In this document: one piece after another, positions 1 through 5,772 of the stretch
Numbering within the stretch: position 1 is the stretch's first letter
Layout of the letters: every line of letters starts with the position of its first letter
Source: Candidatus Woesearchaeota archaeon
GTDB lineage: Archaea; Nanobdellota; Nanobdellia; Woesearchaeales; WJKV01
Reading direction: 5' to 3'
DNA length: 8,557 nt
NCBI GenBank assembly: GCA_019323355.1
Contig: JAHWHI010000003.1
Location: 1-8,557 of the forward strand
Made by a program: the position numbers and the translations under genes
Notes under the pieces: model-generated
Told to the model about the DNA's origin: nothing
Database searches by the model: none
What the model saw: only the letters and a program-made list of their open reading frames with translations

Positions 1-1
1 C

Positions 2-3000
2 AAAGGTAGACTGCGATTAGAGCAATTTGAGGACTTAGATCCAGATGCAGATATAATAGATGAAGACTCTGGCAGGACATACCGGGCAGGGGACATTCTA
101 TCCAGCAAGAACTGGACAGCTGCAAAACTCTGGGAACGTATCCGGGCGAACACAGCACCAGAATTCCAGAGAAATGTTGACACAGCTTTCACAATAATCT
201 ATGGCGGAGACGTCCTGAGACTAAGCCGCATGAAAAGATTGAAATTCTTGAGAAAAATAGATCTGGCGCAACTAGCAGAAGACCTTAAGGAAAGAGGGGT
301 CCTCCAGGAAAATGCAGAACATTCCTACCAGCCAGATCCGGAACTTCCTTTGTTTGATGATGCTGTCAAGATCCATAAGATAAAGGATCGTGTCGAAGCT
401 TTCAGAAAGATAAAAGAGGAGGATGACAAACGTCTTGGGATTGTAAGAGAAAAAGAAGGTTTCAAGGGTGCTCATGTCTTCAAATTGAAATGCATTGTTG
501 CAAAGTATGGTTTTGATGTCATCAGCCTGCTTAATTCTCTTGAACCTGTGAATGTCTTTGACAAGAAACTGGAAGGCACCCTGGAAAGACTGATCGATAA
601 GTATCAGGGAAAGCCGAAACCAGCAGAAGTTAGAGAAAAACAGGAAAAACAGGAGAGGTCAGGAGCTTCAGAATCCCCATCACAATGTGAAATCTGCTCG
701 CAGGACACATCATTATATTCTATAACCTGGAGAGAGATGTTGGAGGATGGCACCTTCGGAGGCCGTTCATTAAAGACCGGAAAAGACTGTGGTTCAAGTT
801 TGTTCTCACTGTTCGACATTGATGCTTTCAGGGATAAGCTGAGAAAAGCACAAATCAAAGAGACTGATTTTGAAGAAGATTTTGATCTTAAGTTTACAAA
901 ATGGGAACGTCAAGAGCCAGGAGAAGAAGAACCTGAAGAAACATTAGCAAGAGACAAACAACTAGAACTGGAAGAGGCTTACAGAGAGGAATTGTTAGAA
1001 AGATTAGAAGAAGCAGACCGGGTCAGGCAGCATATGGGTGATGCAAGCGAGATGCTGAGAGCAATGCAGGTGCGTGCAAGTTATCTAGGATTCTTCAGAG
1101 AGGAAGCTGTGGCAGGAAACCTGCCAGAGAGAGAGACCAACATCTTATTGAAGATGTTGAGAAGGCCTTCAGAAGTCACAGACACTGAAAGGATTCTCAT
1201 GAAAGATTATTACAACAGGGAATGTTACTTCAAAAAATCAGAGACAATCGGACCTATCGTAGAGGATATTGAATACTTGATAGAACAGGGGATACTAAGG
1301 GTGGATAATCCAAGATATATCCGTGCAAGAACAAAAGGTCTCCTTGATCCAGAGAGAGATTCTCTAAACACATATGAGATAGACCAGGTTCTGGCGATCG
1401 TACCAAACCTTATGAGCATAAGGAAACGAAAGCACAACGAGATATTAAAGGAGCACAAGAAACGTTCAATGGAAGATGCGATTTCAGCACTGTTCGACCT
1501 TATAGAAAAAGATAGGATGATAGAAGAGATAGATTTCAGGAAATTAAGAGGTTCCACAAGACACATTGGAAGTGATTTCTATCTGACAAACAAGTTCTAT
1601 AACAGATGGATGGTCGGAAAAGCACAAGTACAGCAGACAAGGGCAAAGAGACTAGAACATCTGATGAACAATATTAGTACAATTGAATCAATAAAATCAT
1701 TCGAAGAGAAATACCGCCTATTAATGCCAATTTACATTAAATCAAAGTTGCCGGAATATGAGAATAAAGAATTTGAAGATCTTGATGATAAGTTTGTGTT
1801 ATGGGAGGATGTTGAGAAAAATCCAGAAGCATACTTTGGAGTCAAAGGAGCGACAGCAAGAGAGATCCTCGACACTGTGATGTACAGCCTGCATACAACA
1901 AACTCTGTCTACAGGAAATTTGTAGCAGAGCATGTTAAGAAAACACGGCAACGAGTCGGGATCGAGAAACTGCTAAGAAAAGGGATAATCTCGCAGAGAT
2001 ATCTTGGCAAGGATGGCCAGATCGCAAAATGGTACAAGAATCTGAGAACGAAACGAGTCCAGAAAGTCGACAAAGACCTGCAGCAGAAGATAAAAGAGAT
2101 CCACGAAGCATTAAAGCTTCCGTATGTCATCAACATACATCCATTTGAGGAATATAGAAAAGACCTAAGCAAAGTACAATATGTCAATTCTGGAGACGCG
2201 TTAACAATACAGCAGATCCACAGAACATTATCATATATTATGCCAAAGTTCAAGGGTGCAAAGGCCCGTAATGTTGTAAATGCAGTAAAGAAATTAGAGC
2301 AGTACAAGGGGCATTATATTGTCGAAGAGGATACTCTGGGTTATCTAAAATTGAAACAATTCCATGGCCCAAAGACAGAAAAATCATTTTGTCCCCAGAA
2401 ATCAAAGGCTTACGTCGAATATTATGATCCTGTGAGAATAAAGCAGGAGAAAGAAAAACTAGAAAAGTACGTTGAAGTAGAAGGCAGATGGCTTGACAAG
2501 CTAGAAGCAGTCTTCACTTTCAAAAAGATGGTCAAGAATCTTAGTTGGAGCAAGCCATTCAATCTAAAAGACGTAAGAGAGGAAAGATTGCCAGAGAAAC
2601 TTCTTGTTGACAGAGACATTAAAAAGAAAGTTGACAAATGGTATCAGGATTTAGAGGATATTAATTTTGTCGAGATTGACGAGACATTCATTGAAAGGTA
2701 TGAAGCACTAGAGAGGCTGGCAAACAGATATCCAATATTGCGCCAGGTATGGAAACCAGATGCAATAGAAGAATTCGCATACAATATTTACAAGGGGACT
2801 CGAGCTGGAAAAAAGCTTCTCCCTGCGACAATTGCAAAACTAGATAGTTTCAATCCAGAGGAAAGTAATGCCTACAAGCTTCTGGATAAGGAAGACCCTA
2901 TAATCGCAGCAATCGTCAGAAAGGAAAGAAAGACTTTTGCGAGCCATATCTCAAAACGCATATACAATAGAATAAGAGGAAAAAGAAACATCTGGAGGGT

Positions 3001-3706
3001 CATCCACGGTACAGTAGAAGGCATTCGTTACGGAAAAAGAAAAAGAGAATACCAGGCAAGAGTTGCTGGCCAGGGGAGATACGATCTTCTTCATTTCCAG
3101 GACTTCACAAAAGGCCTGAGGGAAATTGCAGAACCAACAGGAGAGATCAAAGAGACAGAATTCAGGGTTCCGGATTATATCTTAAGAAATCTTTTTGTTG
3201 ACAGATTGAGCTGGGGAGGGAAAAGCGTGAACATAACACCAATCTCAGTCGTAAATAGGCTAGGTATAGAGCATGTTGACAAACCAGTCTCAGAAGTTCC
3301 AGAAAGAAAAGCTTTCCTAGAAGAGATTGCAAAAGGGCTCTTTGATGGAGAACAATACTCGGTATATCTAGAGGATCATGAAGTTGGAAGATTCTATAAG
3401 GTGCAGGCATCCCAAGGAGAGCCAGGTATCATAAGAGTCACAGGATTGTACGGAAATCTAGGAGAGCATAGAAAACTTTCTTTGAAATACAAAGGTCCAG
3501 ATTATCTGGAAGCTGCAAGAAAGTTTGTTGACACAGTACTTGAACGTTTCAGAGCGCGAGCTGGAAAACCAAGACATTATGTTGAGAATTTCAGAGAGGA
3601 TTTCGACCTTAAACGCATACCAGAATACGCAGCATTAAAAGAATTCGAAAGGATTGCGAACGAAGAACTTCAGAAAGGATATACTCTTAGGCAGCTAATT
3701 GCCTAG
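2..3706 (+). CDS. Giant uncharacterised charged protein, 5' end outside the window
   Basis: I do not recognise this protein as a whole. The frame is open from base 2, so the ATG at 230 is internal: the 76 codons before it contain no stop, no alternative start codon and no ribosome binding site. At least 1234 residues are visible. Numbering from the ATG at 230, the protein is soluble-looking, rich in Lys, Glu and Arg, and mostly predicted helical, with no signal peptide or membrane segment in view. Residues 153-187 hold a CEIC pair and a later Cys-Gly. Residues 232-268 are a strongly acidic, probably coiled-coil stretch. Residues 300-1000 are helix-rich with no motif I can name. Residues about 1041-1130 resemble a WGR domain. 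No Walker A, RuvC or paired HEPN motif is visible, so no enzymatic role is assigned. Its stop overlaps the stop of the convergent transketolase gene. A DNA- or RNA-associated role is only an inference from the C-terminus and basic composition. Confidence 0.9.
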   Translation, partial: KGRLRLEQFEDLDPDADIIDEDSGRTYRAGDILSSKNWTAAKLWERIRANTAPEFQRNVDTAFTIIYGGDVLRLSRMKRLKFLRKIDLAQLAEDLKERGVLQENAEHSYQPDPELPLFDDAVKIHKIKDRVEAFRKIKEEDDKRLGIVREKEGFKGAHVFKLKCIVAKYGFDVISLLNSLEPVNVFDKKLEGTLERLIDKYQGKPKPAEVREKQEKQERSGASESPSQCEICSQDTSLYSITWREMLEDGTFGGRSLKTGKDCGSSLFSLFDIDAFRDKLRKAQIKETDFEEDFDLKFTKWERQEPGEEEPEETLARDKQLELEEAYREELLERLEEADRVRQHMGDASEMLRAMQVRASYLGFFREEAVAGNLPERETNILLKMLRRPSEVTDTERILMKDYYNRECYFKKSETIGPIVEDIEYLIEQGILRVDNPRYIRARTKGLLDPERDSLNTYEIDQVLAIVPNLMSIRKRKHNEILKEHKKRSMEDAISALFDLIEKDRMIEEIDFRKLRGSTRHIGSDFYLTNKFYNRWMVGKAQVQQTRAKRLEHLMNNISTIESIKSFEEKYRLLMPIYIKSKLPEYENKEFEDLDDKFVLWEDVEKNPEAYFGVKGATAREILDTVMYSLHTTNSVYRKFVAEHVKKTRQRVGIEKLLRKGIISQRYLGKDGQIAKWYKNLRTKRVQKVDKDLQQKIKEIHEALKLPYVINIHPFEEYRKDLSKVQYVNSGDALTIQQIHRTLSYIMPKFKGAKARNVVNAVKKLEQYKGHYIVEEDTLGYLKLKQFHGPKTEKSFCPQKSKAYVEYYDPVRIKQEKEKLEKYVEVEGRWLDKLEAVFTFKKMVKNLSWSKPFNLKDVREERLPEKLLVDRDIKKKVDKWYQDLEDINFVEIDETFIERYEALERLANRYPILRQVWKPDAIEEFAYNIYKGTRAGKKLLPATIAKLDSFNPEESNAYKLLDKEDPIIAAIVRKERKTFASHISKRIYNRIRGKRNIWRVIHGTVEGIRYGKRKREYQARVAGQGRYDLLHFQDFTKGLREIAEPTGEIKETEFRVPDYILRNLFVDRLSWGGKSVNITPISVVNRLGIEHVDKPVSEVPERKAFLEEIAKGLFDGEQYSVYLEDHEVGRFYKVQASQGEPGIIRVTGLYGNLGEHRKLSLKYKGPDYLEAARKFVDTVLERFRARAGKPRHYVENFREDFDLKRIPEYAALKEFERIANEELQKGYTLRQLIA
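3350..3622 (+). other. Divergent WGR-like domain at the C-terminus of the giant protein
   Basis: Numbering from the ATG at 230, residues 1041-1130 follow the order of a WGR domain as known from PARP proteins. There is an opening strand YSVYL (1043-1047), a second strand FYKVQ (1055-1059), and a Gly-rich turn GLYGNLGE (1072-1079) where WGR proteins have the W-G-R triad; here it reads Y1074-G1075-N1076. A Leu-Glu-Ala-Ala helix (1093-1107) follows, then a Gly-Lys tail and N1120-F1121, which matches the Asn-Phe after the helix in PARP1. WGR domains bind nucleic-acid ends in known proteins. The match was made by eye, and the triad is not conserved, so the fold is plausible rather than proven. Confidence 0.42.
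3703..3706. other. CTAG palindrome shared by two convergent stop codons
   Basis: The plus-strand giant gene stops with TAG at 3704-3706, and the minus-strand transketolase C-terminal subunit stops with TAG read from 3705 to 3703. The self-complementary CTAG supplies both stops, so there is no intergenic space and any terminator for either transcript must lie inside the opposite gene. Confidence 0.95.
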
Positions 3707-4632
3707 ACCAATCTTCTTACAGCATGTACAATATTCTCTGCCTGCAGATGGTACTCTTTCAAAAGCCCTTCTCCATCACCAGACTGGCCAAACTGATTAT
3801 CGACTCCAAGACGTATCATCTGCGTATTTTTATTTCCTAATCTCTCACACAGCAATGCTGCGACTGCATTTCCAAATCCACTGTTGAGCTGTCCTTCTTC
3901 GACTGTCACAATCGGTCGTGGACATCTAAGTATTGCTCGTTCATCTAAAGGTTTCAAGGTAGACATATTAAGAACAGTAACATATATTTTATGCTCCATA
4001 AGCTTCATTGCTGCTTCCATTGCTTTCTCGACCATATAACCGCATGCTATGATTGTCGCATCTTTTCCATCCATCAATTTCTGCGCCCGACCGTATGTAA
4101 ACTTGGTTTGGTATTGTTTGCCAAATTTCTCGTGCAAGTCAGGAATCTTGTTCCGCCCGAGACGCACATAGCTTGGCCCAACATCTTTCACAAGCCATCT
4201 GATGATTTGCTCTGTCTCGTTGGGATCTGCAGGCACAAATACTTTAAGGTTCGGCATCGAGCGCATTATCGCAATGTCTGAAAGCGCCTGATGTGTTGCA
4301 CCATCCTCACCAATAGTAAGTCCTGCATGCGTAGCACATACCTTTACATTGACATTAGAGTAACAGATGGAAACTCGGATCTGGTCAAGTGCGCGCGCAG
4401 ATGCAAAGCATGCGAATGTCGATGCAAACACAATCTTTCCTGTTGTCGCAAGACCAGCTGCAGTAGACATCATGTTAGCTTCAGCAATTCCAAAGTCAAA
4501 GAATCTTCCAGGATGCTTCTCTGCAAATTTTCTTGTCCGTGTTGATTCAGAGAGGTCAGCATCTAGAACTACTATGTTCTTATCTTTCATACTCGCCAGA
4601 GTCTCTCCGTATGCGTCTCTTGTCGCTCTCAT
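3703..4632 (-). CDS. tkt: Transketolase, C-terminal (Pyr plus C-terminal domain) subunit
   Basis: This is the second half of a split, thiamine diphosphate-dependent transketolase of the non-oxidative pentose phosphate pathway, which moves two-carbon ketol units between sugar phosphates in the cytoplasm. At 309 residues it has the usual size of archaeal C-terminal subunits. The Pyr domain occupies about residues 1-165. It contains FGIAEANM, in which E51 is the glutamate expected to activate the cofactor aminopyrimidine ring. It also contains H102 in THAG and the conserved GEDGATHQ (108-115). The transketolase C-terminal domain (about 185-309) has VEEGQLNSGFG and the FGQSGDGEGL motif near the end. 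It should work only with the N-terminal subunit encoded immediately upstream. The ATG overlaps that gene's TGA as ATGA and has its own AGGAG, so translation is coupled but independently primed. Family assignment is firm; sugar specificity and any alternative transketolase-like substrate cannot be read from the sequence. Confidence 0.96.
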   Translation of the reverse strand: MRATRDAYGETLASMKDKNIVVLDADLSESTRTRKFAEKHPGRFFDFGIAEANMMSTAAGLATTGKIVFASTFACFASARALDQIRVSICYSNVNVKVCATHAGLTIGEDGATHQALSDIAIMRSMPNLKVFVPADPNETEQIIRWLVKDVGPSYVRLGRNKIPDLHEKFGKQYQTKFTYGRAQKLMDGKDATIIACGYMVEKAMEAAMKLMEHKIYVTVLNMSTLKPLDERAILRCPRPIVTVEEGQLNSGFGNAVAALLCERLGNKNTQMIRLGVDNQFGQSGDGEGLLKEYHLQAENIVHAVRRLV

Positions 4633-5459
4633 TGCAGCTCCTTTAATGCTTTTTCCAGTTCTTTATCATTGGGGGCCTTGCCGTGCCATTCAGCCTTATT
4701 CTCCATGAAGGAAACACCTTTTCCTTTCACAGTCTTTGCGATTATGATATTAGGCTTTTGGTTAGGATTTCGTGTTGCTTTTTTCAGGGCAGATAGTATC
4801 TCACGATAATTATGCCCGTCAATTTCCTGTACATTCCAGTTGAATGCCTTGAACTTGTCAGCCAGTGATCTTGAATCCATCACATCCTTTGTGAATCCAT
4901 CTATCTGCAGTCCATTCGAATCGAGAATAACAACAAGATTGCTTAGCTCGTGGTGTGCAGAGGACATCGCAGCCTCCCAGATCTGCCCCTCGTCACATTC
5001 ACCGTCACCGATCATGCAATAGATGATTCCAGGATTTTTATCGATTTTATATCCCAAGGCCATTCCAGCTGCAGCTGACAAACCTTGGCCAAGACTTCCA
5101 GTTGACATCTCAATACCGGGGGTATCAACCATTGAAGGATGTCCCTGTAGTTTAGACCCTACCTTCCTGAAAGTATAAAGCCATCTGAACGGGAAATAAC
5201 CGCAATCAGAAAGAACAGCATACAACGCAGGACAGCAGTGCCCTTTTGACAGAACAAATCTGTCACGCTTTATCCATTTTGGATCTTTTGGATTATGCTC
5301 CATAATAGAATAGTATAAGCATACAATGATGTCGATTGCTGACAAAGAACCCCCTGGATGCCCGCTCTGTGCCTTGCTGCACATCACAAGGATATTCCTG
5401 CGCATATCTTTAGCTTTCTCTTTCAGAAACTTTATATCAGACGTAAGCTTAAAACGCAA
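4629..5459 (-). CDS. tkt: Transketolase, N-terminal (ThDP-binding) subunit
   Basis: This is the pyrophosphate-binding half of the split transketolase, partner of the following gene. At 276 residues it matches archaeal N-terminal subunits. Visible family motifs are SGHPGGS (32-38, with cofactor-contacting H34), SKGH (71-74), GSLGQGLSAAAGMA (121-134), the ThDP and metal motif GDGECDEGQ (151-159) closed by DSNG (180-183), and TVKGKGV (243-249) leading to WHG (258-260). The start is a TTG at 5459-5457, chosen because GGTGAT sits 3 bases upstream and because the family has about 20-30 residues before the SGHPGG motif. The first in-frame ATG (Met19) would cut into this region. The gene is first in a two-gene operon driven from the 94-base divergent region. 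Its TGA overlaps the next ATG. No catalytic residue appears lost, so the heteromeric enzyme should be active. Confidence 0.96.
   Translation of the reverse strand: MRFKLTSDIKFLKEKAKDMRRNILVMCSKAQSGHPGGSLSAIDIIVCLYYSIMEHNPKDPKWIKRDRFVLSKGHCCPALYAVLSDCGYFPFRWLYTFRKVGSKLQGHPSMVDTPGIEMSTGSLGQGLSAAAGMALGYKIDKNPGIIYCMIGDGECDEGQIWEAAMSSAHHELSNLVVILDSNGLQIDGFTKDVMDSRSLADKFKAFNWNVQEIDGHNYREILSALKKATRNPNQKPNIIIAKTVKGKGVSFMENKAEWHGKAPNDKELEKALKELQ
4638..4642 (-). promoter_or_regulatory. Ribosome binding site of the transketolase C-terminal subunit
   Basis: AGGAG on the minus strand lies 5 bases before the ATG at 4632, inside the end of the upstream gene. It supports this start and internal initiation within the two-gene message. 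Confidence 0.8.
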
Positions 5460-5462
5460 AAT

Positions 5463-5468
5463 ATCACC
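5463..5468 (-). promoter_or_regulatory. Ribosome binding site deciding the TTG start of the transketolase N-terminal subunit
   Basis: The minus strand reads GAGGGTGATATTTTG. GGTGAT is complementary to the conserved archaeal 16S rRNA 3' tail and lies 3 bases before the TTG. There is no competing ATG nearby, so the TTG is the likely start. Confidence 0.75.
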
Positions 5469-5497
5469 CTCTTTTTTATTATTCTATATAACCCGCC

Positions 5498-5505
5498 TAT
5501 ATAAA
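5498..5505 (-). promoter_or_regulatory. TATA box of the transketolase operon
   Basis: TTTATATA on the minus strand matches the archaeal TATA consensus. With the usual spacing of about 25 bases, transcription would start near 5476, giving a leader of about 17 bases that just includes the GGTGAT site. A second TATA-like stretch, TTATATAG at 5491-5484, is closer to the gene. If used, it would give a nearly leaderless message without the ribosome binding site, so it is the less likely choice. Confidence 0.55.
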
Positions 5506-5525
5506 TGTTTTGGAAGGGATAAATT

Positions 5526-5531
5526 TTTATA
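5526..5531 (+). promoter_or_regulatory. TATA box of the Kazal lipoprotein gene, leaderless arrangement
   Basis: TTTATA lies in an AT-rich patch whose centre is about 25 bases upstream of the ATG at 5554. Archaeal transcription starts about that distance downstream, so the message would begin at or next to the ATG. No ribosome binding site is visible between box and start, which agrees with a leaderless transcript. Confidence 0.6.
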
Positions 5532-5553
5532 TGCGTAATCCAAGATAGATAAT

Positions 5554-5772
5554 ATGAAATACATTATATGTACATTGCTTGTTTTGGCAGTCCTTTTGAC
5601 AGCATGCGCACCAACAACAACCCTTCCAGAACCGCCAACCCCAGATAAGAACGAAGGTTGCTTCTGCACAATGGAGTTCAATCCAGTATGCGGTGCTGAT
5701 GGAAACACTTACTCAAATGCGTGCATGGCTGGCTGCCAGAATGTAGAGATTGCTCACGAAGGCGAATGCTAG
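5554..5772 (+). CDS. Small lipoprotein with a Kazal-type serine protease inhibitor domain
   Basis: The protein has 72 residues. Residues 1-18 form a short secretion signal ending in a lipobox LTAC, so C18 would be lipidated and the rest anchored outside the membrane. A Thr/Pro-rich linker follows (19-34). Residues 36-72 form one complete Kazal domain with six cysteines (36, 38, 46, 57, 61, 72). The spacing is C-x7-C-x10-C-x3-C-x10-C from the second cysteine, and PVCGADGNTY and SNAC are present. Kazal domains block serine proteases through the loop after the second cysteine. By alignment with ovomucoid (CTLEY versus CTMEF here) the P1 residue is M40, which would favour chymotrypsin-, elastase- or subtilisin-like targets; this target class is inference. 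The protein ends exactly on the last domain cysteine. It is monocistronic, with its own TATA box and no leader. The T-rich stretch at 5813-5826, inside the convergent helicase gene, is a possible but unproven terminator. Confidence 0.92.
   Translation: MKYIICTLLVLAVLLTACAPTTTLPEPPTPDKNEGCFCTMEFNPVCGADGNTYSNACMAGCQNVEIAHEGEC
5769..5772. other. Second CTAG palindrome shared by convergent stop codons
   Basis: The Kazal gene stops with TAG at 5770-5772, and the helicase on the minus strand stops with TAG read from 5771 to 5769. This is the same geometry as at 3703-3706. Confidence 0.95.

Noticed and set aside
230..232. ATG at 230 as the start of the giant protein
   Set aside because: The same frame is open for 76 codons upstream to base 2, with no stop and no ribosome binding site or promoter before the ATG, so the gene begins outside the window.
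1547..1564. RGSTRH in the giant protein (residues 440-445 from the ATG at 230) as a HEPN RNase motif
   Set aside because: It fits R-x4-H only once, lacks the usual polar residue after Arg, and there is no second copy as expected for a Cas13-like nuclease.
1364..2302. Weak helical repeat between residues 379-411 and 658-691 of the giant protein
   Set aside because: Only a few scattered hydrophobic positions agree and the spacing to the shared proline differs, so it is within chance for helix-rich sequence.
2792..2815. KGTRAGKK in the giant protein (residues 855-862) as a Walker A loop
   Set aside because: The spacing is short by one residue and Ser/Thr after the Lys is missing; no Walker B follows.
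3699..3887. Short plus-strand frame after the giant gene
   Set aside because: It lies antisense to the transketolase C-terminal subunit, has no promoter or ribosome binding site and no recognisable protein features.
5484..5708. Minus-strand 74-codon frame across the Kazal gene and promoter region
   Set aside because: It overlaps the well-supported Kazal gene and both promoters, and its translation shows no family features.
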